DNA of 64,000 nt from positions 310,001-374,000 of the forward strand of contig JAMAHW010000026.1 in NCBI GenBank assembly GCA_023627715.1, written 5' to 3'. The notes beneath the pieces are model-generated. The model saw nothing but the letters and a program-made list of their open reading frames with translations. It did no database searches and was not told the origin of the DNA. The position numbers and the translations under genes are program-made. This document shows positions 10,276-21,656 of the stretch, piece after piece. Source of the DNA: Periconia sp. R9002 (Eukaryota > Ascomycota > Dothideomycetes > Pleosporales > Periconiaceae). Position 1 is the first letter of the stretch. Each line of letters begins with the position of its first letter.

Positions 10276-11880
10276 GACGGCTTGCTGCAGCGCAGACGAA
10301 GGCGCAGGCAGTGACAAGGCGATCGTGTTGCAAAGAGGTAATGCGGTTGTAAACAGTGAGTAAAGAAGCTACTGCGAGCAAGTAGAAGATGCGTGTTGAT
10401 TGCGTATTGCAAAGAAGCCCAAAAGCCCAAAAGAACAGAAGTGTCTCGTGGGAGCTTTTGGACGAAGGTTTTGGTGGTGGAGGTGGAGGGGGAAAGACGA
10501 CAAGAGGAGGTTGTGGTTTTGGTGCCCGGGCAAACGACTGACTGAGGAGGGGCTGGCGTGGTGAGCGTCGCGCCCGGTGAACGGTGAACGGTGAACGGTG
10601 AACGTGAGAGTGAGGGCCAGTTACGCTGTACGCTACGGCTGCTACTCTGACGTCGTCCACCGCGCGCGGGCCCACGACGTTGTCGCTATAACATAAGTTA
10701 CTGCCAGGGCGGTGTCTGCCTCTGAGACGGCAATTGATGCAGCCGCTAAGTTCACATTGCTGGCATACTGCTTTTCATCGTGCTGGTACTAGGCACGATA
10801 GATTGAGTGTGCTCATTCTGTTGAGTTGAAGGGGTGGTTCTGCAGCGCCTGACAGACCTTTTCCCATTGAAAACACTTGCATGAGGTTGTAGAAGAGTAT
10901 TGCAGTTTTTAGTGGAACCATATGCATGTTATCCCAAGACCGCACTCCAATTCAGAGCAGACAGCATGAAAATCTGTTCTTGATGTCCACGGTCAGTGAT
11001 TGTTGATGTCGTCCGTAATAGGAACACGCTACGGGTGTTACGATAAAAAGCATGCGTACCATCTGATATGTCTAATAAGTGAAAGAGATTCTAGTGGTTT
11101 GGGAGCCTGCAATGCCTAATATAAGGCAGTGTATTGCAACATGGCACAAAAAGCCACTGATTTTGGGGCCTTGCCCGGCCGTCCTTTGTATTTCCGACCA
11201 TATCTTTTTCGATTCGGTTGTCTGATCTGACTTTGAGCGCGAACTTGAACGCTCGCATGCTTTCCGATCTGCGTGGCCGGCGTTTACAAACATACATCCA
11301 TATATACATACATATATACCAAAAGCTATAGTGTGAAAGAACAACTTGAAGTGATCAATGATAGTTAATGAAGGCGCCGGACCTGTTACGAGGTAAGTAA
11401 TATCGGATTAGTGAAAGAGACTTCAGACTATTTCTCGAGGTTATCTTCCCAACTGTATTCATACACATGTACGTATGCATAGGAATTTTCGCACATCGAT
11501 TGAGGAGCGAGACTGGAGTTAGATATTCGTTCATACCGAGCATCGGAGCTAGGCCGTTTGCAGACTAGCTTTACAACCGGTCCTCATTGGATGAGAATGC
11601 TCCAACCTCACAACCTCACCACCGTGGCAAAAGAGATAGACAATCGAGGATCATATATTTTGCTTTTTGGTGATTTTGATATTCCGAGAATCAGGTACAG
11701 TTTCACAAACCAACTGGATCAATTGCCATCAAGATTATCTCGTGTGCGCCGATATCATATTCAAAGTATGACTTGAGAGACCTCGGCCAAAGCTTTCTTT
11801 AACCTCACGTCTACCTCATAGCTGCCTCCACCGAACATCCTCCGCAACCACATCAACCTACACCTCGGCCTCGACCAGCA
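10276..11880. other. Intergenic region with a GGTGAAC tandem repeat
   Basis: Four exact GGTGAAC units lie at 10576-10603 in the promoter or leader of the minus-strand gene ending at 8257. The rest, up to cyclin H, has AT-rich stretches (about 11280-11330) and short unsupported ORFs. Confidence 0.6.
10576..10603. repeat. (GGTGAAC)4 tandem repeat
   Basis: Four head-to-tail copies of a 7-bp unit lie about 300 bp upstream of the ATG of the AT-hook-like protein gene. It could be a plain minisatellite or a multiplied regulatory site. Confidence 0.8.
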
Positions 11881-13283
11881 ATGAAGCTCACCGAAGACGT
11901 CATTTATCGGAACTCATCGCAGTTCAGAAACTGGTCCTTCACCCCTACCCAACTAGCAGAACTTCGCCTCAAGACCAACATCCAAGCCTGCGAGCGCGTG
12001 AAAGCCAACGTAGCCCGGCAACGCGCCCAACGCGCCGCGATAGCCCTCGATGGTGGAGGCGCCAGCGCCAGCGATAGCGAACGTGGGAATACACCGGGTC
12101 TGGAGAACGGAAATGGCAATGAGAACGGCAATAGTAATGGGGGAACGCCGATGAGGCTGGACAAAGAGGTGGATTGTCTGACAGTAGCGGAGGAAATGCG
12201 GCTCGTGGATAAATTTTGTGAGACAACAATTGATCTTGCCAAATTCATAGGGCTACCCAGCGACGTAACTGTATGGGCTACATTCATCCTCCCCATTTCG
12301 CCAACCCTACATCTATACATTTGCGCTATGCGCCTCGCCACATTCTGAAAGACCCAATCTCTAACTCCCGCCAGGCCACAGCCGTACAATTCCTGCGGCG
12401 ATTCTACCTCTACAACTCTCCTATGACGTACGACGCCCTCATCGTGTCGCGAACCATAACCTTCATTGCCTGCAAGACCGACAACGCAAACCCCAACCTC
12501 GACGACTATGTCGCTAAACTGGGCAAAGTCACCCGCGACCAGATCCTGGCTCCGGAATATCTCATAGTACAAGCCCTTCGCTATAACTTCGAAGTCCGCC
12601 ACCCCTTCCGCGGCCTCAAAGGCGCTCACCTCGAGCTCGGCGAAATAGCACGCGGAGCCTATACACCCGTCGCACCCGACACAAGAAGCCCCAGCGACCT
12701 CCAAGCCGCGATACTCGCCCTTCCACCCCCCACCTCAGGTGCCATCACCGACAAAAAGACAGTAAGCATCGAAACCCGACTCAACAATGCCTACGGCTTT
12801 GCCGCCAACATCCTCAAACGCACCGCCCAACTCACAGACGCCTACTTCCTCTACACACCCTCGCAGATCATGCTTGCCTCCCTGCTCCTCGCCGACGAAC
12901 CCTTAACAACCTTCTATCTCTCCACCAAACTTCCTTCCGACTCCCCAATGTACACCAAACTCCTCACCACCCTCCGCTCCTGCGCGACCCTCTTCTCCTC
13001 GCACCGCTCGTACACTTCTTCCTCCACCCTCTCGCCCGAGGAACAAGAAGCCATGAAAGAAAAAGACAAAGCGGAGATTTCTGCACTCATGAAGAAACTG
13101 AAGAAATGCAGGGATCCGGATAAGATGGATTTGGTGAAGCTTAATCAGGCGCAGAAGAGAGATGCGGAGGATGCGAGCGGGGCCGGATTAGAGGAGAATA
13201 AGGCGAAGCGGAGGAAGATTGCAAGAGAGAAGGCGGAGAAGGAGGCGGATGATTTCTGGGGACCGGAGTTGGGGAAGAAGTAA
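11881..13283 (+). CDS. CCL1: Cyclin H (TFIIH-associated CDK-activating kinase cyclin)
   Basis: Exons 11881-12270 and 12375-13283 encode 432 residues; the 104-bp intron has a GTATGG donor and a CCAG acceptor. The N-terminus, with YRNSSQFRNWSFT, matches the cyclin H signature (Y-x-N-S-S-Q-x-R-x-W-x-F). Two cyclin folds follow, the first spanning the exon junction (the FCETTIDLAKFIGLP and ATAVQFLRRFYL segments), then TITFIACKTDN and the start of the second fold near ETRLNNAYGFAANILKR. The C-terminus is Lys/Glu-rich. Yeast Ccl1 pairs with Kin28 in TFIIH, phosphorylates the RNA polymerase II CTD and acts in the nucleus. An acidic Gly/Asn/Ser insert lies before the first cyclin fold. Confidence 0.9.
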
Positions 13284-14170
13284 GGTGGAAGGTGGGAGAG
13301 GGGGTGTGTGTGTGTGTGTGTGTGTGCATTGGCGGCGTTGGCTTTTGACGACTTTTTTCTTTGAATATGTTTCGACATGATGCATGACGGCGCTTTTGGA
13401 AAGTAATAGATGGAAAAGTTTCAGGGCTTTTTATAGATAGGTGGATGGATGGATATACCACTAATACGCGTATTGTCTTTTTTTTTGTAGCCGAGCCCCG
13501 AGTGTCCATTTGTATACTGCACATATCAAGATACGTACCTGTACGATTTGATACGTGTCGAACTCTCTCCACATCTACCTCTTTAAAACTTCACGGGGCT
13601 AGGGGGAAAACTAATAAATCATACACTCTCATCAAGCTCATCCAAGTCCGCAAAAAACACATACACTTTCTGGAGATTGATTTATCCATTCATTGAACAC
13701 TATCTCTCATTACCATTCTCGATCGATTTCCCCACCAAAGTACATAAAACCAGCTGGGTATCGAAAGAATCATTAAAGTGGGTGGGTGACAAGACATCTG
13801 TAGTCCAAAGACCTATGTCCGACCCAACCCTTTCACATTACAGGAAAGAGAGATGAAGAAAAAGGAAAAGGATGGTGGATGACTAGGGTAATGTGTACAA
13901 GGTAGTGCAAGTGTAATATAGTGAAGGACCACAAAACACTTTGTGCACATTGTGGCACGATACCTGGTTTGCATCCAAATCCATGGTTGGGTATTAAACA
14001 GAGGGAGGGGAAGGAAAGGAAAAGGAAAAGGAGGAGGTGTAAGCCAATAACCCCAAACTCTCCTTTGTTTGAAAGAGAATGTCTGGAGATATGCAAATCC
14101 CAAAATTCCCCTCAGAATAGAGCTCACCAAAGCCTCTCTCGCGTAGGACATGTCATTCCCACGTCCTCAT
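13284..14170. other. Gap between convergent genes
   Basis: The gap holds the GT microsatellite and the 3' regions of cyclin H and of the following minus-strand gene. No coding signal is seen. Confidence 0.55.
13303..13326. repeat. (GT)12 microsatellite in the cyclin H 3' region
   Basis: An uninterrupted GT dinucleotide run lies 20 bp after the stop codon at 13283, probably in the 3' UTR. Confidence 0.85.
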
Positions 14171-16406
14171 TCACTCACCACCCTGTCCGCCCTTCTCTCC
14201 TCCTCCAAACATATCCGCAACCGGCGGCGCCGAACCCCTCTCCTTCCTCTTCCCCAACGCCGAGCGCCCAAGGTAGATCCCGCCGGAAGGCACAGTACCT
14301 TGTTGACCATCTCCAGCACCCTCTGCAGCGCCATCTTCACGCATACCGGCAGCACCTGCAGCCTCTTCGCCCGTAGGGACGGCAGCGTGAGGCGTGTCGT
14401 GCATCTCGGTATCTTCCTGATCCGCCGCTGGTGCCGTGGAAGGGGGGAGAGTAAGCCGGCCGTTATCGAGGTCCTCGAATAGACTGTTGAGGGAGGCGTC
14501 GAAGTCATCTTCTTGTCCTTCTCCTGCTCCTGCGACATTGCTGGAATGGTTGTTGTTTTGGGTGGTGATGCTCACATCGTGGGTCTGCTCGCCTACACTG
14601 CCAAACTCATGCCCGTCACCGTTTCCATCTGTGTACACCTGGCGCGACGGAGGACGCTGGATGCGTGAGGAGTGCGCGGGGGTTGAGTGGGCTGAGGATG
14701 GTGATGGTTGGGGTTGCGGGTTCATGCTGAACTTGCGCTGGATGTGGCCGCGGGCAGTGGGCAGGTACGGCGATGGAGAGTATGTGGGCTGGGATGGGGG
14801 AGGAGGTGGAGGAGGGGAAGGGTAAACTTGGTGGTGTTGTTGTGGGTGGTAGGGGTGAGGGTAGGGTTGATATGGTTGGTTATAGGCGTAAGGGGAGTAC
14901 CCGGATGGAGTGGAAGAAGGAGGGTGCTCCAGAGATTTGGGAGCGTAAGACTGGTGTCGAACCTCTCGGTGGGAAGGAGGATACATGGAGGATCGGTGCT
15001 GTCGGCCTGGGCGCCTAGGTGGGATGTCTTCCTCGTCTTCATCTTCCTCGTCTTCGGGGAGATACCCGTCCGTAGAGTATTGAGAAGTGCGGGGGTTGAA
15101 GGAGTGTTGCTGTTTCGAGGGAGGAACACAGGCGCCCCATGGACCGGAGTGCTGAACCGCAGGAACTGCTCGGGGTGCAACGGGAGTTGAAATCCGGGAG
15201 CTCTCGCTCTGGGATTGATATCCTTGAGGAGGTGCAACGCTCATTTTTTCGCCTTTGACCTGGACTTCACTGTCATCAACTTCGTGTTTCTTGGGCTTGT
15301 TCGGAGCGGCCTCGTAATTGTCGAACTCGCGGAGGACAGCGTCGAGCTGGGATACGGCGCGAAGAAGGTCGTTTTCTTCGGTGCCCGTGCCGCTGAATAG
15401 GGAGACCACGTTCCATGCTGCCATCATCAAGTTGTCAAAGTGAGGAAAGGCGTTCTTTACGATCACGTCGAAGATGTTAACTTTGAGGTGGCCGGGGATT
15501 TGGTTCAGAGCTTCTGCTTTGACGGACTCTGGGATGCTGGAGAGACCGATGCGCTTGCGCTTGTTTGAGACGTGGCGTGGAATTGGATCTCCAGGGGCAC
15601 GGGGACGGGCTGATGTAGAAGTGAGTAGGCGATGGATTTCATCAGTTGGGATAAACTTACGCTTGTAGACGCTTCCGTCGAGCTCGAAGCTCTCCGAGTG
15701 TAGTCTAGAAAGAGACTTTATAGGTCAGTTAACTATACCCTCTGCCAGAAAATCAAAAGGGAGAACCCGTATATCATCGCAAAGCAAGATGTTTGTTTGT
15801 GGTATCAGCACCGATAGTTGATTGTAAAAACGTCCAGGCTGTACACATGCACGCAAAACTAGGAGGAATATAGCAAATAAATACCTTTCCCTTGTTGACC
15901 TGAACTTCGTACTGTTCGGCTCCATTGAAGGCCGCCCGACGAACTTCATTGAGATGGTGCCTTCGCGCCTCAATCGCCTCGTATTTTGCCAGGAAGAGTG
16001 GAACAGTGCTCTCGACCGAGTAGGCCTCAATAGGCACAGACAGCAAATTCTCATCATCGTGGGGCAGCGGCTTGGTTTCTTTCAGTTCGCAGTTTCCGCC
16101 CTCGATCACCAAGAAGGCCCGCTTGATGAACGATCGGTCACGCTCGTGGAAGCGGACATTGCCTAGATCAACCTTTTTCGCTTCTTTCTTTAGGCCGACT
16201 TCAATGAGTGGTGGAACGACTTTGCCGTTGATGTTGCGGTAGGTTGGCGGCTCGGGCGATTCGATACCGGTGAGGAACGTGTCGAGATGATGCTTCTCGG
16301 TATACTTGAGCTTGTCTCGCAGGATGAACGCACGCTTTTGAGCCCGATTCAAGTGCGCGTAACTTGGCAGGTGAGCCAGATCCAGGTCTGGATTTATAGT
16401 GGCCAT
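14171..16406 (-). CDS. Unknown fungal protein with a Pro/Gln/Tyr-rich disordered tail
   Basis: Preferred model: exons 16406-15885, 15715-15661 and 15609-14171 (671 residues). The first 170 residues look folded (LPSYAHLNRAQKRAFILRD, then FHERDRSFIKRAFLVIEGG). Exon 2 carries LHSESFELDGSVYK. Exon 3 begins with a folded part (SIPESVKAEALNQIPGHLKV) and then turns into a disordered region with poly-Pro, Tyr/Pro/His repeats, an acidic DEEDEDEED run and a Gly-rich end. Two splice choices are uncertain. The acceptor at 15716 is an AAG chosen for frame. The 51-bp intron 15610-15660 (GTAAGT...CAG) is a multiple of three and open, so retention would also encode protein. A start at 16514 is possible, but 16406 begins the folded part. 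I do not recognise the family. Confidence 0.6.
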
Positions 16407-17211
16407 CTGCTTGGTTGTCGTTGATGCTGTGGACTTCGAAAGATTGGTTGAGCAGCCGGACGAGGGTATGAAGAGGAGGCGGATGGGGTACAGGTTCGAG
16501 TAAACAGACGGCATATACGACTTTCTCTCTTACTTTATAGTCACCATCAGTGGCACGTGCTAGCCACCTGGATCTGGCTACGCTAAACACTGCATTCTAT
16601 CTGGATCAAACACAACCACCCCGCTGTAGAAAAGCGGTGAATTAGCATTGCGAAAACTGCTTCGAGCGCCCCTGATATTTTTACGAGCGGTGAGACAGAT
16701 AGGCAGGAACGGGTCCATTTCAGCAAGATGCACTAGATCTAAACACCGACATCAACCAGTGGTCTTAGGATTTGAAATTTTCGACGCGATCGACTGGACT
16801 GGGCTTCTGTTTTGTGCAACATTAGTTCAGTGGAAAAGCGTTGATCCGGTGTAACAAAAGCTTTTTATTCACTTTGTGTTTGGTAGCTTTTCATCCAGGT
16901 AAAGATGCCTAGCAGTAGTGCCATCGACAGATTGTATTCAGTATTGTCTTGACGTAAGCATCCAAACTGGCAGAGCGATATCGCAGCAAAAATAGTACTC
17001 AAGGAGGAGCGTCCAAAATATAAACCAAGAGGCAAACCCCAAATATTGACACCATATGCACATCTTACACGGATAAAATCAGAGAATGGAATTTTAGTGG
17101 TGGCGTGACCATATATTGTTGGAAAGCTATAGGCCAACACCACGGTAAACACTTGTGATCAAGCGTGAATTCTTAGTATTCATACACTATTAAGACCCGA
17201 GCCGATCTACT
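16407..17211. other. Intergenic region, no gene seen
   Basis: Promoter of the minus-strand gene ending at 14171 on the left, and the 3' region of RPT2 on the right. Only short unsupported ORFs are present. Confidence 0.6.
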
Positions 17212-18797
17212 CTACAAGTACAGACCTTCAGGTTCACCCTCACTCTTTGTCTTGAGCACCCGCTCTCTTGCCGCGCGGAAGTCTTCCATGTTGACACGCA
17301 TCCTGCGCTCGCGGAGAGCCATAAGACCAGCCTCAGAGCAGATGGCTTTGATATCTGCACCGGAAAGATCATCTTTCTGGCTGATGAACTCGTCCAGATC
17401 AACGTCTTCGTTGAGAGACATTTTTGAGGTGTGGAGGGTGAAGATCTTCTTCTTCGTGGTTTCTGAATAAAGGTTAGCGAACGATTCGTGCTGTGGAATT
17501 CATTCCCACTTACGATCTGGGTTTTCGAACAGAATTTTTCTGTCGATACGGCCGGGACGGATCAAAGCGGGGTCAAGAGTCTCAATTTTATTTGTGGCCA
17601 TGATAACCTTGACGTCACCACGGTCATCAAAACCATCAAGCTGGTTGAGCAGTTCCAACATGGTACGCTGGATTTCACGTTCTCCTCCAGAAGTAGACTC
17701 ATAACGCTTGGTACCAATGGCGTCAATCTCGTCAATGAAAACAATGGAAGGAGCGTTCTCAGCGGCGACCTGAAAAAGTTGTCGCACTAATCGCGGACCG
17801 TCACCAAGATACTTTTGGATCAGCTCACTACCCACAATACGCAGGAAAGTTGCACTCGTCTGGTTTGCAACAGCCTTTGCCAATAGGGTCTTTCCTGTAC
17901 CAGGAGCACCGTACAGAATGACACCCTTGGGGGGTTTGATGCCCATTTCTTCATACAGTTCGGGATGTAACAAGGGAAGCTCAACTGCTTCGCGGACTTC
18001 CTGTATCTGCTGTTCCAAACCACCGATGTCTGCGTACGATTCTGTCGGGGCTTTGTCGAGTTTCATCACGGAGACGAGCGGATCCGAATCGTCAGTTAGC
18101 ACGCCCACCACAGATACCGATTTATGATGTAACAATATACTGGCTCCGGGCTCTAACAGGTCTTTGTCGACAAAAGACATGATGGAAACGTAGTATTCGG
18201 GTCCGGTGGCGCTCGAGACGATAGCATGGTCGTCGTCGATGAGCTCCTCCAGATTACCAACGCCCATGGGGCTGCCACGCATGTCGTCCACCCTCGATCG
18301 CTCATCCGCATTCCGGTCCAAGGCATCCGAGTCCCCGCCAGCGCTTGCTGGTTGCGTGGTGTTGGAAGCCTTTGCCTTTCGAATGCGTTCCTGGTTTTCC
18401 ACATACTCCTCTTCCAGCAACAGATGATCGTGGATGCGCTGCATCCGAAGGTACCTCAACTTGCATCGCGCGGTCGGGTAAACGGTGGGGAGCTTCGCGG
18501 CAGCGCTCGGTCCGGCAGCCTTCTTCTTCTTCCTGCCGATGCGGGTGGTGGGCTGTGGTGGCGGTTCGTACTTGGGTTTGTCCTTCTGCACACGCAAATA
18601 GTATTAGTAAAGTGAGGTTGTGACGCGCCAGGCTACGCTGAGGGTGTGCAACGAAGCAACGAAGTAAACGTACCTTATCCTTCTTGTTTCTGTCGTCCCC
18701 GCCGGGGCCTCCCCCAGCACTGGATTGCTGATTACCCTAGGTGTATGGTCAACATGACAGTTCGGAGGTTTCGCAGCGGCGGGCGAGAGCTTACCAT
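17212..18797 (-). CDS. RPT2: 26S proteasome regulatory ATPase subunit Rpt2
   Basis: Exons 18797-18795 (ATG only), 18736-18674, 18585-17514 and 17462-17212 encode 462 residues. After the spliced ATG the protein starts MGNQQSS, an N-myristoylation signal known for Rpt2. It then shows a Lys-rich N-tail, a coiled coil, an OB region ([16 protein letters not shown]) and the AAA module: Walker A GAPGTGKT at residues 248-255, Walker B IDEID at 306-310, and the SRH segment ending in RPGRIDRK. The C-terminus EGLYL has the HbYX motif that docks into the 20S alpha ring. The subunit is part of the base hexamer of the 19S particle. The region after the coiled coil has a Thr/Ser/Ala insert that makes it about 20 residues longer than the yeast and human proteins. 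It lies head-to-head with UBC1. Confidence 0.97.
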
Positions 18798-19621
18798 GAC
18801 ACGCACTCAACGATGTGTGGTTAATTTGGATCGGTGAAGGAGATAAATAGTCCAATAAGTGACTTGGAAGACGGAGCAGTGAGGGGATGAAAAGATGAGG
18901 GCGGGGTGGGTCGGCGGAGGTGATGACGGGTTGCAATGTTGATGCGAAGGGTGTACCTAGGTAGGTAGTTGAGGTGAAGTGCCCCGAGCTTTGGATACAC
19001 GTGACCAATCGACGCCACCATGTCCAGCAACTTCCATGTCGACATCTCTTACTCTCTCCAAGCAACGCGAGACACGTCAGGCCCCGGCTCTTCCTACTGC
19101 TTTCTAGTTACAAACCCCATTCTGTTCTTAACCTCCAATTTCACTTCCATTGTTTCCCCTTCCAACTCTCTTGCTCCTCCCGTGCGTCTGTTTGTGACTT
19201 TACTTACCTTCAACCTGCTCAGCCCCACCTGTGGTGTGTGACCCAGCGCCTACCTATCTCCGCCTACACTCCCATCATCTTGAGGCCACTAACTCGATCC
19301 CGCTCTGATTTCGCACCTGAACCTCGTGTACAACTATAGTTATACATTGTAGCAATCTAGTACAGCATCCTACAAAGGTAACTATCCAATAAGTAGCCGG
19401 TAGTCCCCTCCTCCACGCCTCCAAACGGCATGGCCCGCCCTCTTGCTATCAGGCTGCCTAGACCAGACCCACGCATCTTTCCCTGTGCCTCAGGCTGACT
19501 CTCATACCTTATATAGGCCTGCATCCATCTTGCCTTGTTGCCTATTCCTCCCACGACCACTCCCCGCAACCCCGTCTTCACTGCCTCCACCACTACTCGT
19601 CGACACCTCCGCTGCAACACA
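18798..19621. promoter_or_regulatory. Shared divergent promoter of RPT2 and UBC1
   Basis: This 824-bp region separates two divergently read ubiquitin-proteasome genes. It contains the palindromic E-box CACGTG at 18998-19003, followed at once by CCAAT (19005-19009), and TACCTAGGTAGGTA at 18954-18967. I could not find an exact yeast-type PACE box (GGTGGCAAA). The UBC1-proximal half is pyrimidine-rich. Confidence 0.55.
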
Positions 19622-20468
19622 ATGACATCCAACCGTGCGCGGCGCATTGCGAAGGAGATTGCCGATATCAAGGCCGACACTCTGTCACAAATCTTTGTGG
19701 AACTGGCTGGGAACGGTGAAGACCTCACTCATCTGCGCGGCAACTTCCGTGGGCCCCCGGATACTCCATACGAAGATGGCAACTTCTTCGTCGACATTCG
19801 CATTCCCAGTGACTATCCATTTCGGCCACCCGTCATGAAGTTCGAGACTAAGATTTGGCATCCCAACGTCAGCTCTCAGACGGTACGTCGTACGAGCATT
19901 GCAAACCGTTGTCATTGCTAATGTAAACAGGGCGCCATCTGCTTAGATACACTTTCGTCTCAATGGTCCCCCGTGCTGACTATAAAATCCGCCCTCATCT
20001 CTCTCCAATCTCTGCTCAGCACGCCGGAGCCCAAAGACCCGCAGGATGCTGAAGTTGCTCACATGCTCATAAGGAATCCTGCTGAATTCGACCATGTAGC
20101 TCGTGACTGGGCTGTACGTTTTGCCGGTGCACCTAAGAAAGAAGTCGCTGAAGGAAGTGGCGGCGCTACTGCTGAGACCATCAAGCGCAAGGCTCAAGAA
20201 TCGAAAGCAAAGGAGGAAAAGAACAAGTTGGCTGCGTAAATAATTCCCTCCTCTATCTTTTCTATAACGAAGCAATGCTGACATGAGTACCAGTTACCAC
20301 GGTTATAATAAGGACCTCATCGACCGTTTTGTTGCCATGGGCTTCGACGTTGAAGCTGTTGTGGCTGCTTTCGAATACGTCGGTATCGACCGCATGGGCG
20401 GAGAAGATTATGAGCTGGAGGAAGCCTATATGGGCGACGTCACTGCCCGTCTGTTTGGCGAGGCGTAA
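19622..20468 (+). CDS. UBC1: Ubiquitin-conjugating enzyme E2 with C-terminal UBA domain (Ubc1/UBE2K type)
   Basis: Exons 19622-19882, 19931-20235 and 20294-20468 encode 246 residues. The UBC fold includes the HPN triad (IWHPNVSS) and the catalytic Cys91 in GAICLD, the first residues of exon 2. The stretch after it (LDTLSSQWSPVLTIKSALIS) is diagnostic of Ubc1/UBE2K. A Lys/Glu linker leads to the UBA domain in exon 3 (LIDRFVAMGFD, then VVAAFEYVGID). Ubc1 extends Lys48-linked chains with APC/C and ERAD ligases in the cytosol. Intron 2 has three in-phase acceptors (20272, 20287, 20293); the CAG at 20293, with a CTGAC branch site 13 bases before it, is preferred. Unspliced intron 2 gives a stop at once, leaving an E2 without the UBA. 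Confidence 0.95.
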
Positions 20469-21656
20469 TTGAAGCGCAAGCAAGCCGCAAAACTTACCAT
20501 CATATTGTCTTCTTGATCGTCATGGTCGAACTCTGTTGTACATTTCGAGCGATCCGATAGTACCAGAGGGCATTCACTGCATATTAACCAATAGGGAGGG
20601 GGAAGGCTTACATGAGTAGAATTTCTTATATGGCGTTTTCTTGTCCGCTTCATTTGGTGAAGGCTAAGTCCTCTCCCCATTTCGGCGTGGACTGGTGACG
20701 GGTGCACTGTGGGATATTCATTGAGGCGTCTGTACATTGTTTTTCTTTCTTAGGGCTGACTTAGCGTATTTCCCCTGTTAAGGTCAATAGGTAGTTCAGG
20801 AATCAGGTTAAAGATTCATTAGACAGCAAAGTCATTATGAGCATATACGTCAATAACTGCCTTTTCCCGGCAGTGTATTCAATGATTTGAAATCCAGCAC
20901 CGCTTCAATGTACTTGCATTTCGAAAATGGGCTCACCGATTAAACATCCTCTAGTAGTCGTGAAGCCATGTCGCTGACGCACGGCTTGCTCTATCGTAAA
21001 TGGCAACAAAGGCAAATAATACCCTGGCTCGCGATTGCATAGCTTCGCAGATAGATATTCAAATGAATCTCACGTAGAAAGACACGGCATATGATTACTT
21101 GAACCTAATGCTTATTCAGTCACATAACTCACAAGCGTTCACTGACGATACAGCAAAGACACATTTCAACCCCAAAATCGGTTCTAAATTATTGGCCGAC
21201 GGATTTGGAGGAATTTGAATTCATGTTATGGCTTAGCCACGTTATTTCCATCAAAAACAGATCGCTGGTCATTTTACTCCGCTCCAACGCTTGTGACTGG
21301 TAATTAGAGGCACAGGGCCACACAAACATATGTGTGTCTAAACAACGCGCGTGGGAAATCTCTCCAGTTATATTTGTTGTAGAAAATCGAATTTTATGCA
21401 GATCTATCATACCTCATCGCTGTCACGTACAGATACCAATCAAATTTCACTAGTTATCAAGGACCTCATCACTTTGGCCATCCCTTATATGACGCACAGT
21501 CCAAGTTACCACTGTTACAACCGTCGATACTACCAGTAACGTCATACTTCGTCTTTCCCCAATCGCATAGCGATTGTTTTTCACTGCAGGCTTGATTCTT
21601 GCCTTACATAATAACTTCCGCCGAGTGAACGCACTTCAGTTCATTGACGCGCACAA
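20469..21656. other. Intergenic region, no gene seen
   Basis: AT-rich sequence between UBC1 and the first coiled-coil gene. Short ORFs have no recognisable protein content. No tRNA-like A and B boxes were found. Confidence 0.6.

Noticed and set aside
18798..19621. A yeast-type PACE box (GGTGGCAAA) for proteasome control
   Set aside because: Only partial GGTGGCG matches are present; no exact site on either strand.
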